A stretch of 64,000 nucleotides of DNA from Lophius americanus (GCA_037951165.1 JBBDHG010000014.1:3931001-3995000); one strand, 5' to 3'. Counted from the first letter of the stretch, positions 44,501 through 55,705 are shown. A program made the numbers and translations. Notes: generated from the letters alone by a model not told the origin.

Positions 44501-44689
44501 CTATAAGCACATACATGTAAGAAATTTACCTGTGGCCTATAAAATCTTGTGCAGTTAAATAGTCCTGTGTACTTTAAACAGGCCTGTTAAAACGGCTTGT
44601 CTGACGGCTTGGAATGCAAATTGGCATACTAAAAATATCCCCGTCAAGTAAGGGATATTAATAATAATACTTATATTAGTATTTCCTTT
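44501..44689. other. Unassigned sequence
   Basis: No feature recognised. Confidence 0.4.
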
Positions 44690-44880
44690 ATTTATCAGGT
44701 TACACAGTACACTCATACAGCACAACGTTGTGAAATTTATCTCTGCATTTAACCCATCCCTGAGGGAGCAGTAGGTCCCCTGGGAAGTGCCCGAGGAGCT
44801 GAGGTGTCATGGTCTTGCTCATGGACCCATGGCTTGTTAGGGGCTGGGCTTCCATGTTGAGGGAGCCACTGAAGTAAAGC
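44690..44880. repeat. Old teleost SINE fragment
   Basis: CAACGTTGTGAAATTTATCTCTGCATTTAACCCATCC and GCCCGAGGAGC resemble a widespread teleost SINE-like repeat that carries TCTGCATTTAACCCATCC. It is diverged. Confidence 0.5.
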
Positions 44881-44929
44881 CACCCCAATTAACAGTTGCC
44901 ATCACTGCTACTGCTGAAGATAACTACTC

Positions 44930-45155
44930 CATGGATTATGCTCAATTTGTATACTTTCATGTACCTTAGTGAAGGCAAAAACTGGATTGATTGGAGGGAT
45001 CTTTCAAAACATAATTTCCCAACCGTATTAGATTTTAGACCGATTTAGTCCAAATTCTTTGCATAGGAATCGCCTCAAAGATATCTATCTTCTATGCACC
45101 ATATTTGACTCTATAAGTTAATATTTTACTCAAGAGAGGTATTTTTACGGAAACA
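44930..45155 (-). repeat. Family A repeat, inverted
   Basis: Minus-strand order: ATTTTACTC-type start inverted as GAGTAAAATATTAAC, CTATAGAGTCAAATATGG, GATAGATATCTTTGAGGCGAT, TGGACTAAATCGGTC, GAAATTATG, then CTTCACTAAGGTACATG. The AAAGCTCCCC block is deleted. Confidence 0.7.
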
Positions 45156-45589
45156 ATGGGCCTCATTCACCAATACCTTCCTATGAGTATTTTATCAAAA
45201 TTTGTTCTTACTAAGGCTGCTAAAGAAATTCTACATCAGATTCAACGAGCCTTCTTAAACCTACAAACTGTTCACACTTGTGTTCTTAAGTCAATGAATC
45301 CCATTCTACACATAAGCTGGAACCACATGCCTTTGATCTTAATAAGAATAGGTAAACACCCCACTAATGACCATACAAGGGCTTTAGATTACAGGGTGCA
45401 AACTACAGCCAGAGAAATCAAGACAAATGAAAAAAATCAAGACAAATGAAAAAAATCCAAAAATGAAAGTTAAAGTAAATGCAGCACAGAGCTCCAATCC
45501 AATCAGGATGCGGTGACAGCAGGCTAAACAGCCTCACCGGACCGCCTGTCCATCTCCTGGTCCATTTTTCCATCAGTCGAGAACAAGTC
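45156..45589. other. Unassigned sequence
   Basis: No gene. The short duplication AAATCAAGACAAATGAAAAA is at 45417-45450. Confidence 0.4.
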
Positions 45590-45840
45590 ACAAAGATGCT
45601 AGAATGTTGCCTCCCAGCAATAATTTTGCATGTTCTCCCCATGCCTGTAAGTACTTGTGCTGCGGCTTCTTCCCAAAGTCCAAAAGTATGCAATGTGAGT
45701 TGGTCTTTTGGTATTAAGTTAGCGCAAATTTTTGTTTGTCTCTATTAGATGTGATGAACTGGTTGCTTTTCCAGTGTGTGCCCCATCTCTTGCCCAATGT
45801 CATCTCGGATAGGTTCCAACCCTGGCCACTAAATTATTCT
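45590..45840 (+). repeat. Teleost SINE-like repeat, 3' two thirds
   Basis: GCATGTTCTCCCCATGCCTG, GGCTTCTTCCCAAAGTCCAAA, TTGTCTCTATTAG, TGATGAACTGGTTGC, CCAGTGTGTGCCCCATCTC and CCCAATGTCATCTCGGATAGG lie in the order of the element at 5645-6030, which fixes the family. Confidence 0.7.
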
Positions 45841-46127
45841 CAATTATGACTAATGTCAAAAGTTGTTTTTTTGGGGACATTAACAGTGTCCGACAGGGGC
45901 AAACACACTGCAAACATCAATTTGACAACATGTGCGCGATGCCAATTAGGAAAACATCTTCATCAAGTTGACAACACACATGCACGCAGCGAATACAGAA
46001 AACGTTTCATCAATTTCACAACACACAGACGCTGCAGGAGCCAAAACACAACACAACACAATAAGCTGTAGTATCTTTACTTAACTTCCGGGTCATGCAG
46101 TCATGTGACTAATTATTAGAGTAATAA
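45841..46127. repeat. Probable teleost repeat (ACACAACAC-rich)
   Basis: GACAACACACATGCACGCAGCGAATAC, TTTCACAACACACAGACGCTGCAGGAGCC and ACTTCCGGGTCATG. I associate it with a dispersed fish repeat but cannot name it. Confidence 0.35.
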
Positions 46128-46131
46128 TAAT

Positions 46132-46195
<64 letters not shown>

Positions 46196-46197
46196 TC
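46128..46197. repeat. (AAT)n microsatellite
   Basis: About 20 near-perfect AAT units. Next to the RTE remnant, it could be its tail in the minus-strand sense or independent. Confidence 0.9.
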
Positions 46198-46690
46198 ATC
46201 TCACCTCTCATCTAACTCGTCATAGGCCTCTCATTTAGCCTTCTGTCAAACTCTTTGTATCTCTGCCAATTTTCTGTCTTGCGTCGTCCCAATTTTTCTT
46301 CACCAATAGTTCCCTACATATACTCTCCTGACGTTCTTCAATCCCGCACCATATTTTTTAAAATTTCTTTCCACTGTCCAGATGACACACAAGGAACCTT
46401 CCTACCTGTCTCCTTCATCGCTTTTTATATAGTTTTCTAGTCAGTCCTTCACTGACACCCAGAGCACGTCTCTTATACATTTACGAGTGGAGGACTATTA
46501 GAGCTTAGTTGCTCATCATTTTTATTGAAATACTTATTCACAACAGTCTGTTTGATCCTTTTCGCGAAATCTACCACCATCTGTCCTTCCACTTTTCTTT
46601 CTTTAACACCATACCAGCCCACCAACTCCTCATCTTCTCTGTTCTCTTCACCAACATGCCCACTGAAGTCCTTTTCCACCACCACTATCC
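46198..46690 (-). mobile_element. RTE-type LINE remnant (mid-endonuclease plus linker)
   Basis: Minus strand: EKDFSGHVGEENREDEELVG, WYGVKERKVEGQMVVDFAKR and TVVNKYFNKNDEQ (46685-46473) are the middle of an RTE endonuclease (family pattern DFNGHVG then YGVKERN.EGQMVVDFAKR). Then MKETGRKVPCVSSGQWKE (about 46430-46375) and RYKEFDRRLNERP (near 46230) belong to the linker. Family members have about 100 residues between the first and second block, so an internal deletion is present. Stops are present. Plus-strand frames are shadows. Confidence 0.8.
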
Positions 46691-49600
46691 ACCCCTAGGA
46701 ATACCAGTCCCATGTAATAGTGGAGAGATTATTGTGTGGATGACATGTAAAGGAAAAAATCAAATCATAAATAGAATGGGTAGCCTGGATCACCATAATT
46801 TCAACATGGACCAAAACCATGATGATGTATTTCTTGTGGGGCATAGCTCTGCGTTCTTTCAACCTGGTTACGCTACAAAATCTATAGTTATATTGTATAT
46901 GTGACTTCAAAACTGATGGAGTCTTTTACCTTCACTGTGAAGAACTCTATATCACTGTGCAACATCGACCCTGGACGTTCCCATTGGTTTTCCTGAAATA
47001 GTCCCAAGAATATGTGTGGATGAGGAAAATTTTTTCCAGCAATACTGCAAGGTCTCTTAATTTGCTCACAACAATTGTCCGACATTGATTCTAGAAGCTG
47101 TGGTGATCAAACTCCCATCTAACCGTGGCAGGAGGCTCAAAACTCACCATTAGAAGTGTATCATCTGCAAGGGAATCTCAGGCTTATTTGTTAGAACAGA
47201 ATTAGATTTCAAACTGTGTGGGAATAAATATCATTCTCTTCCCAGCAAGACTCTGATTGATGTCCATGAGATACAGCAACCTTTAATGGAAGCTTATTGT
47301 TGGTGCCTTACAAGGATTCTATGTAAAACTGCTGTTTGCTCACAATCAGCATTGTGTTAATAAAAGTGGCTGAATATTAACTTATCTTTGGATGTCACTT
47401 TCCATACAAAGTCGAGTGGATTCTTCTTGGCAAATAAGCCCCCCTCTATCCCTGCACACAATCCTTCAATGTATACTCAGGAGGGGACTGAACAAAGACA
47501 CTGATGCTCTTATTTAAAGATTACTAATAAACTTGTTTTATTAGGCCTTTTTTTTAAGGTGACAAAATTTATCGGGGGAGGAATTGTTAAGGGTTTCTCT
47601 ATAGTGGTAACAAGGCATTAAACTCCATTCACTCATACACAGCAGCACACCAAACAAGCACAAAAATGATTATTACTTTGTGATAGATTTACTCCTTCAA
47701 TATTTGTGGCATGTAGAACAGGATTGACCGAACCTTCGGGAAAACTATTTCATTCAGTGATGGCATGTGTCCAATTATTAGGTCCTCCACACAACCTGAA
47801 ATGATTGCCAGTCCACCCATGTTTCATCATAAACAAGCTACACCAATACTTAGAGAATGATCAATGCTCTTCCCCTAAAGAACAATAATACATCACATTG
47901 TTGGTTACATTCTGATCTCTGAGGCACGGCACTGAAGTTTGGCCTCCGTGTCCACATATATGATCTAGCATACAGTAAACACTGTATACTGACTGAAGCA
48001 AGACAGTCTGAAATCAGATTTATGTCAATTGTAGATCAATAAAAGAGCAGTCATTATATTGTGTCACAGACACACTGCATCCTATTGACAATCAAAATAA
48101 TTTAAGGACGCATATAGGTCAGAACGAATCAAATTTTATTCTCTTGTCTCATTATAGTATACTCTTGGCTCATCAACAAAGGACTGAATACTTGTTTAAT
48201 TGTTCACTACCCCCATTAGGTCCACATAATGTCTACTAATTATGTTTGCTCATATATAAGCCTTAATTATGCTGGAAGTTGATAATTAGCTGGGCTAAAA
48301 TTGGTGCTTTTTTTTTATTCACTATCAAACCTGGCAGTAATAAGAGATATTCTCATCTCAAAGGATAGCACAGGATTTTCCATGTATGAACATTTTTATG
48401 TGCCGTAAACCTTAGTAACAGTGGTGTTTTTGAACAGAATGGATGCAGTACTGTAAGACAACTCATGTGATATGCCATGCTGCTGTATTACTAATTGCTT
48501 TAAGGTCCCTAAGGTCAAAATCACATTCGGCAAATGTATTTTGGTCTCGATTGACCACATCTTTATCTGGTCAGACTGCATTCATCACACTTACGGCTTC
48601 AAAAAGTTTGATAAGCCAGATTCGAAGTATCTTTTTACAAAGTTTTTCACATCTCTCATGCTATAACTGCCTAATGTCCATAAAAGTTGTATTGCCTTGT
48701 TCATAGATAAAACACAATGCACCCATCTTAAGTCATTTAGTTTAATAAACAACTGCTTGTTCAAGATACATGTTTTGTTGAAGATACATCAGTTACAGGT
48801 CTCAGTACATTCAGACTGAAAAACCGCAATATGGTATGAGGGTGTGTGCTTAAGGAAAAAAGGTGACTGTAGCATGAGTATAGTGATTGACTGCAATAAC
48901 TGTGATCTTGTGATTGCAGAATAACGTTTTTGTTGCGCAGGTAAGACCAAATATTCAGGTATGTGTTCTGGAAGATTTCGATTCCTCCTCTGGGAACACC
49001 AACTGAGTGAAATGATGCACATCATTTCACTGTCATCTATAATGCATTTACAGAATAAAATTAAATATACAGTTGAGGATCTAATCGAGTGAGTATGCAA
49101 ACCAACACACAAATACGAAAAAAAACACATCCTAGCTGCAACACCTGCTGCTACGGCACACACATTCAAATATATCTTGCTCAATTGGATTAACACCGAA
49201 ACCATCATATATGCAATACACAATTTAAAAGAAAAGAAAGAAAGGGTTTCCCAGGGTCAGCACCCCTGCAACAGGCTGGTTTGTTGGCCAATGATGAAAT
49301 GGCGTTCATTATAGGAGGAGGTGTGTGAGTGTAATGACGTGGGGGAGAAAGAAGAGATTACACAGACATGGTTAGAAGGAGAAGCATATATGATACGAAT
49401 ACCAGCAGACAACACTAGTACATGAAATCACAACAAATGTCAACCAGTGGCCACATAATCAGATTCCATCAGCAGTTGAAATTGTAACACAGAGAAGCTC
49501 CAATACAAGTAGGCCTAGTCCGTCAATCACATAAAGCAGAGTCTCTGCAAATAAGCAAAGTTCATATAATTTAAGCAAATAACCACAGAAAATCTACAGG

Positions 49601-49699
49601 AATAGGCTATTTATTGTTGTACAGGATTTTGAAATACTGCATTTCAAAAAAATGAATATATATAAAATTTAATTTAAAGCAGAATCCAACCATGAATCT
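46691..49699. other. Unassigned 3 kb with candidate conserved blocks
   Basis: No gene. 47130-47350 (TTTAATGGAAGCTTATTGTTG, CACAATCAGCATTGTG) and 48195-48310 (TACTAATTATGTTTGC, TTAATTATGCTGG, GATAATTAGCTGGG) look like homeodomain-rich regulatory sequence. 49006-49031 is an 11-bp perfect hairpin (AGTGAAATGAT with its inverse). Open frames lack motifs. Confidence 0.3.
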
Positions 49700-51598
49700 A
49701 TAATCCAAGCATGTTTGGACCGTTCCATGACCTTATCAGTCATTTATCATGACTTTCATGACAGTTCTGTTCTTTCCTCCTCTCTACCTATCCAGTCTGC
49801 TTACTTTCAGTTTGAGGTCTCCCAGCCTCTAAGATGTTTCCCAGAAATCTCACAGCAGGAGGTTGAGGTTATCATCAGGACAATGAAATCCTCCACCTGC
49901 GCCCTCGACCCCTTTCCTACAGCCCTGGTGAAAACTAACATCTCTTCCATCAGTCCCCTGATCACCGATGTTATAAATCAATCCCTCCAGGCCGGCTTTG
50001 TTCCATCTGCCCTAAAAGCCGCCATAATCAGACCACTCCTCAAAAAACCTACTCTCGATCCAGAACTTTTTGCTAATTACAGGCCCATTTCCAAACTCCC
50101 ATTCCTCTCCAAAGTTCTGGAAAAAGTAGTTGCTGCCCACCTCCAGGACCACCTCAAATACAACAACCTCTTTGAAACCTTTCAGTCTGGTTTCCGCTCC
50201 GCCCACAGCACAGAAACAGCTCTGCTTAGAGTCACAAATGACCTACGGATGGCAGCAGATGCTGGTTCACCTTCCCTCCTGATTCTCCTTGATTTATCTG
50301 CTGCCTTCGACACAGTTGACCATGGAATACTCCTGCACCGCCTACATCACACCACTGGACTCACTGCCACCGCCCTAAACTGGTTTCAATCCTACCTCAC
50401 TGACAGAACAGAATACGTTTCCCTTGGAAGTTCAAAGTCCCGGACACACACCGTCACCTGTGGAGTCCCCCAGGGATCAGTCCTTGGCCCCATTCTCTTC
50501 ATACTATACATGCTCCCCCTTGGCCGTGTCATCAGTCGATATGGACTCTCATTCCATTGTTACGCTGATGACACGCAAATCTACATAAAAACTGACACAT
50601 GTTCCTCCTCAGCCTCTCCATCCTCATCTTCATCATCTCCCCTGTCAACTCTCCGCACTTGTCTGGAGGAGATAAAGGTGTGGATGAAAAACAACTTTCT
50701 CCAGTTGAACAGCTCCAAAACCGAAGCTATTTTAATTGGCACCCCTCATCAGACCCAGTCTTCCTCCATAACCAGTATTACCTTCTCTGGTCACGACATT
50801 CCCCTCTCTTCATCAGTCACCAACCTCGGCGTGAGATTCGACCCTCAACTCACTTTTGAATCCCACATCAAACACATCTGCAAGATCTCCTTTCACCATC
50901 TCCGAAATATTTCCAAACTCCGTTCGTCACTAACCTTGAGTGATGCTGAAAAGCTAGTTCACGCATTCGTTTCCTCCCGACTGGATTACTGTAACTCACT
51001 TCTAATCGGGATCCCTGATAAAAGTCTTCAAAGACTGCAGTATGTTCAAAACAGTGCTGCAAGGATCCTGATGAGAGTTCGTAAACACGAACACATCACC
51101 CCTGTTCTTCATTCCCTTCATTGGCTTCCCATCTCCACCAGGATTGATTATAAGATCTCTCTCCTCACTCACCAGTGCATCCATGGTAACGCACCCCCCT
51201 ACCTGAAAGAACTACTCACCCCACTGACCTCGACACGATCCCTCCGTTCTACCCAGTCATACCGCCTCCTCCTTCCCCGGACTAAGCTCAGCACCATGGG
51301 AGATCGGGCCTTCTGTTCTGCTGCCCCTCGTCTGTGGAATGCCCTCCCTGACCATCTGAGGGCTCCACAGACGACTGACACATTTAAAAAAGGACTTAAA
51401 ACTTTCCTTTTTAGCAGAACCTATAACTGTAATTAACATTAATGCTTTTGGTCACGTTTTTGTATAGTTATTATTATTATTTATTTATTTATTTTTTATT
51501 GATGCTTTTATCTGCTTTTGCCTTGTAGCACTTTGAGATTTGATCCAAATGTAAAGTGCATTATAAATTAAATGTATTATTATTATTATTATTAGTTA
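49700..51598 (+). mobile_element. L2-type LINE, 5'-truncated, best preserved copy
   Basis: The LINE starts inside the RT-upstream region (its 5' limit is about 49755-49800; the endonuclease is absent). It encodes one uninterrupted frame, then 3' untranslated sequence with CTTGTAGCACTTTGAGATTTG, AAAGTGCATTATAAATTAAATG and an (ATT) tail to 51595. The sequence is nearly identical to the 23.1 kb copy over their shared 600 bp. Without an endonuclease it cannot move alone, but it could be mobilised in trans if a complete copy exists elsewhere (inference). Confidence 0.93.
49715..51436 (+). CDS. LINE reverse transcriptase, 573-codon open frame (5'-truncated ORF2)
   Basis: The protein copies LINE RNA by target-primed reverse transcription. 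Motifs in order are [51 protein letters not shown] with catalytic Asp at residue 193, [30 protein letters not shown] with the YADD site at residues 283-286, LGVRFDPQLTFESHIK, and the C-terminal HWLPISTRI and GNAPPYLKELL. A Ser-rich linker (about residues 295-315) lies after the active site. The N-terminal 20-30 residues may be flanking DNA, so the Met at 49715 is only the start of the open frame. No stop or frameshift occurs, unlike the copy at 1-2535. Confidence 0.92.
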   Translation: MDRSMTLSVIYHDFHDSSVLSSSLPIQSAYFQFEVSQPLRCFPEISQQEVEVIIRTMKSSTCALDPFPTALVKTNISSISPLITDVINQSLQAGFVPSALKAAIIRPLLKKPTLDPELFANYRPISKLPFLSKVLEKVVAAHLQDHLKYNNLFETFQSGFRSAHSTETALLRVTNDLRMAADAGSPSLLILLDLSAAFDTVDHGILLHRLHHTTGLTATALNWFQSYLTDRTEYVSLGSSKSRTHTVTCGVPQGSVLGPILFILYMLPLGRVISRYGLSFHCYADDTQIYIKTDTCSSSASPSSSSSSPLSTLRTCLEEIKVWMKNNFLQLNSSKTEAILIGTPHQTQSSSITSITFSGHDIPLSSSVTNLGVRFDPQLTFESHIKHICKISFHHLRNISKLRSSLTLSDAEKLVHAFVSSRLDYCNSLLIGIPDKSLQRLQYVQNSAARILMRVRKHEHITPVLHSLHWLPISTRIDYKISLLTHQCIHGNAPPYLKELLTPLTSTRSLRSTQSYRLLLPRTKLSTMGDRAFCSAAPRLWNALPDHLRAPQTTDTFKKGLKTFLFSRTYNCN

Positions 51599-52444
51599 TC
51601 TGTTGCCCCTGTTGGGACTTATTGTTTCTGGTATCAATCTAACATCAAAGCTTATCAATATAAGTACATATTAATGTAGTATATCATCTTCGAATTCAAA
51701 CAATTACACATTTCTTCCATTATTATACCATTACAAGGTCCGGCAAAATAATGCATGCATGATGATTAGTTAAAACAAAACGATGGCAAAAGAAACTGAT
51801 GATCCTTGACCACATGCTTCAATGGGCAAATTACATCCGCTGTAGTTTTGCTTGGCCCAGTAAAGGGAAAATGTAAATTTAAATATAACTGTGATAAGGA
51901 TTTTTTGATTTGTCCATTTTCCACAGTAAGACATTTTTGTACCATATTTTATCAAGACCAAGCACCAAGCATTCTGATTACTGAGCAGCGAGGTCGGTAG
52001 TCAGACAGCATTGGATTCAACTGTCGGAGCCTGGCTCATAACGCAACACTCAAACAAGCACACAGACATGAATTGAGTAGAGCCAGGATTTCCAAATAAA
52101 TTTGATGCTTAGGAGTTGAAATTTATATTAATTCTCAATCATTATAGTCAATGAGTAAAAACATTTTGAGTGATGATGAACACTATCGCCCTTGAGTTTA
52201 AGGTGAGCTAGCATTCTACTGTTTGGAGTAGAATGTTTACCTTTAGTTCTTGCTGAAAAATAGACTGCCACTGTTGGCCATTTCCTCATTCATACTTTTT
52301 TCCTTTGTTTTCTCACTTCAAAGTGAAACTTAGTGATATGGCAACTTTAGCTATTTTTTTACGGACATCACTGGTACTTGAGAAATCATTGTATTTAACA
52401 AATCACCATGCACTGCTGCCCTAGGCCCAACACGTGTAATGAAC
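51599..52444. other. Unassigned sequence
   Basis: No recognisable feature. Confidence 0.4.
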
Positions 52445-52905
52445 GTTGTGATGTCCCGAGAAGTCACGGATATAATTAAGAAGATAACACAAAAACTAAT
52501 TTATGGATCATTTTCAAATTTTATACCCTCATATAGCTTAGTGTGAAGAGGCCCTCCATTGATTTTGGGTAAGGTTTTTTGCATATTTCGACTTTTGTGG
52601 GAGTTTTGTCTCCAAAAGTTTCCAAGTCGTAATTTCCCAACAATTGCTCTAGGTTTTTATTTGGTGTACTTGCACCAACTCAGAGATCTATATGTCATAC
52701 TGGCACATTGTAATCTCTCTTGTTCTATTACTGAGCTCAGAAAAAAATGGTTCACTGTTGAGTCTCTTTGAAATGAGTCATTGGATTGTTAGAGATTATT
52801 AATGAGACACATTTCATTTGGGAAGTTCAATCAGGGGAATAGCTTGTGGATTGCAGGCTTTATGGGGATATACCTTTGCTGTCAGCGTATGCGTAGTTTT
52901 TAATC
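52445..52905 (-). repeat. Family A repeat, near full-length, inverted
   Basis: Minus strand head: GCTGACAGCAAAGGTATATCC, CCATAAAGCCTGCAATCC, AGCTATTCCCCTGATTGAACTTCCC. The body shows GAAATTACGAC, AACTTTTGGAGACAAAACTCCC, TTACCCAAAATCAATGGAG, CACACTAAGCTATATGAGGG, ATGATCCATAAATTAGTTTTTG. The tail ends near the 52445 side with TTAATTATATCCGTGAC. It has head, module and tail. Confidence 0.8.
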
Positions 52906-52966
52906 TTGTATTGTGCGCCTGTTTGAGATTGGAGATGTTATCAATCTTAATATATTTGTGATGAAA

Positions 52967-53020
52967 CACGATTATTTATGAATCAATACATGATTTTGTA
53001 TTGATTCATTGATAAACGTG
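52967..53020. repeat. 24-bp arm hairpin
   Basis: Left arm 52967-52990 and right arm 52997-53020 pair at 21 of 24 positions around the loop TGATTT; the inner 13 bp (ATGAATCAATACA) are perfect. Possible fold-back element or RNA hairpin; not called a microRNA. Confidence 0.85.
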
Positions 53021-54184
53021 ATGATTGATTCACTTATAAAGGAAAATCCATTTTGATTTAAATATTTTTAAATGCTTTCAACTGTGCTGTGAGAGATTTA
53101 ATTTAGATGAATTTATCCCAAAGCATGAATTTGGACACATCCCTTTTAGTCACTTGAGAGCCACAATTATTACATCTTTTATTAACATTTTACAATGCAT
53201 TACAATTTTTTGGACTTTATAATTCTTCCATTTTCTTTTACTGTTCTTTCTTCCTGTTTTTTTTTCCAAATATGTTTTATGATTTATTACAAAATCAGAA
53301 AAAAGTTATTCTTTGGCTCAATTTGTAGAGATTATACTGAACCTGTTTGTTACACCCCCCATTCAGTAAATGGCTCAGAGCAATCCATAACATATAAAGG
53401 ATTCCACTAATGTTGCAGTTAACAAGGTTTTAACAATTGTACTCAAAATCAGCATAACAAGAGATTGGAGCCTTGGCCAAAACAAACAAAAGAGGGAGAA
53501 AGCTTAACACCAGCCATGCAGTGGGCAGACGGATTTCAGCTTCTCTCCTAACCTAAACTCTCAGTTTCACCTAAAAATAAAAACAAGGCTGACAATTGGA
53601 TTGCCAGGAACTCCCAACTCATTTAATATTGTATTAAAACCATGAATGTAAGGAACTTAATGTCTTCCAGCAGGAGGATGACAGAAAATTTGCGGATCCG
53701 CCTCTTCAGCCTTTATACTCAGTAAGTGCACCTCGAGCTAATGAGCAGTACATGAGGAGGGGAAAGAGAATTAGACATTAATGACAAGTAAAAACATGTG
53801 TAACCTGAAGAAATTAATCCAGCACAGGATACAAAAATATATTTTGGGTTCTTTATTCTGAAGAAAATTTGAATTGTGTGGTTTAATAATTGATACAAGG
53901 TAAATGATAAAAATAGAAAATTATTCCACAAAAGACTTGTCCTTCCTGAGCTTTCCACATGGTCCTACAGACTGCCACAAAGACTTATTTTCATTGGCAC
54001 AAAATCCAAGAATAAGTGTATAAGCCGACATACAAAAATTGTGGCAGCTATCAGAACTAACTAAGCACACAAAAATAACAAAATAACTGTAGTCCACAGA
54101 AATAACTTTAGTGGCCCTTACATAAAAACTAAGAGTACAACAAAACTATAGTTAACATTTTAAAATCATACAAACCTGTAAGCA
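53021..54184. other. Unassigned sequence with a conserved-looking block
   Basis: 53410-53750 is repeat-free and has GGAGCCTTGGCCAAAAC, GCTGACAATTGGATTGCCAGG and CTCATTTAATATTGTATT. It may be regulatory; unproven. No gene recognised. Confidence 0.25.
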
Positions 54185-54365
54185 TCATGGCAATAGATTG
54201 CACTTTGATTCCTGAGATCTTGATATATTTGTTTAATGTCTATAAGGATATAAAAATCCATTAAATACTTTTAGAGTTATCGCGCTAACATGAGGCAAAA
54301 AAGATATTCCATAATATCCCTGACTTCGTATCAGGGATAAAATTATATTTAACAAGCCAGAAAAA
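54185..54365 (+). repeat. Family A repeat, tail copy
   Basis: Ends with TTTTAGAGTTATCGCGCTAACA, ATTCCATAATATCCCTGACTTC and a 9-bp hairpin (TATCCCTGA at 54315-54323 with TCAGGGATA at 54331-54339). This is the best example of the 3' hairpin in the family. Confidence 0.7.
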
Positions 54366-54374
54366 AACCCAGCA

Positions 54375-54465
54375 TTTCGGGGAAACGAGGTGGCGCATAG
54401 TGTTGCACAGTGACTTCACAGTATCAAGCTTTTCGGTTCAAATCCACCACTGAACTGAGACTTAA
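54375..54465 (+). repeat. tRNA-like SINE head fragment
   Basis: GAGGTGGCGCATAGTGTTGCACAGTGACTTCACAG and GGTTCAAATCC (B-box form) match the head of the 5645-type repeat. Confidence 0.5.
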
Positions 54466-55419
54466 ATAGTATCGCTTTGGACAAAATGTAATAATTTTTT
54501 TTTATTTATTTTTGAGTAAAAAGTATACTACTTGGATAAAATAAGAACTTGGTTTTCTAATGTGACAATTTTTTTTAATGTTTTTTTAAACATTAAGTAT
54601 AAATAATTCTTTATACTTTCTGTGAATGCAATTTTCTCTCTTTAGATAAGGGAACATTTTTGGCTAATATAGATTAACAATGTACAGTTTGATTAAGATC
54701 AGGAAAACTAAATAATTTAGGTACAACAAATTTCACTAGTTTTTTAGCTGAGTTCAAAGTTTTTCGAGTATGTGGTACGTTTGCATCATTTAAAAAAAAT
54801 GTATTATCATTTTATTTATTGTAGGCAGTGTGCCACATAGCAAGGAAGGTTCATTGTTGGCTGCCATTTCCTGGTAGAGCTATTGTCTTCTCAAGTTCTT
54901 TTCACTTGTCAGGTCTTTTTTTCAAAGGTTTAGATCAGATTGTTGTTTCAAAATGTCTGGTTTATGATGACCCCTGTTCCTTTTTTGCCACAAATAAACT
55001 AGGACAATTTTTTTTTGAACTCTACGGCTGTTACTTTAATTCGAATGCAATGGTCACACAGGTGGTGTAGATTCAGGAACATTCCCTTCTTCATCCTGGC
55101 TTCCTTAGTAAACCACAGCCACGTTCCTAAACTCCTATGGTTTAAAGTTGGTCTTGTTCTTAGTAGAAATTTCTTAAATAGTTATACATTTGATTAATTC
55201 AATCATTTTCTGTAAGTGCTTATCCAATTCAGTAGCTGGAGCACAATTGAGATTGTGGTTTGGTATAATGTATATTTTTGTATAGAATCACATCCGTGGA
55301 TTAATATGTGACTAATATGTAATCAAACTTGTGTGATCTACTTTGAACCAGTTGGAGTGATCAGATTTACTAACTTTTTCCAGTGGCATAATTATGTGTT
55401 GATGTTGGTAGTAAATCTT
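54466..55419. other. Unassigned sequence
   Basis: No recognisable feature; T-rich tracts near 54490-54600. Confidence 0.4.
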
Positions 55420-55705
55420 ATTTTTCTTTCAGCTATTCCCTCTCGGGGTTGCCACAGCAGATCATGTGTTTCCATCCATAGTTACCGCCGATATGCTGCT
55501 GGCTTACAGTTCCAGTGATGACACTTTATAACCTGAGCCCCAGCAGATCCAGTTTGGAAATCAGCATATTCCGCATATGGATTTGGCAAATGTTTTTACG
55601 CCGGATGACCTTACTGAAACAACCCTCCCCATTTATCCAGGCTTGGGGTCGGCATGAGAACTAAATAGGCTTTTGACCCCTTCGTGGCTGGGTTGATGTT
55701 AAAAA
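55420..55705 (-). repeat. RTE-derived composite repeat
   Basis: Minus strand: ACCCAGCCACGAAGGGGTC, CCCCAAGCCTGGATAAATGG, GGTCATCCGGCGTAAAAAC, GCCAAATCCATATGCGGAA, then GATCTGCTGTGGCAACCCCG and GAATAGCTGAAAGAAAA. The head recurs in 18165-18480, and the last part is like the 3' end of the RTE-type LINEs here. It is likely a non-autonomous element using the RTE 3' end (inference). Confidence 0.6.

Noticed and set aside
49715..51436. 573-codon frame as a host gene
   Set aside because: It has complete LINE reverse-transcriptase motifs, no introns, an (ATT) tail, and repeated copies at 23.1 and 38.1 kb.
52967..53020. MicroRNA precursor
   Set aside because: Arms are only 24 nt and there is no evidence of expression or conservation; kept as a plain hairpin.
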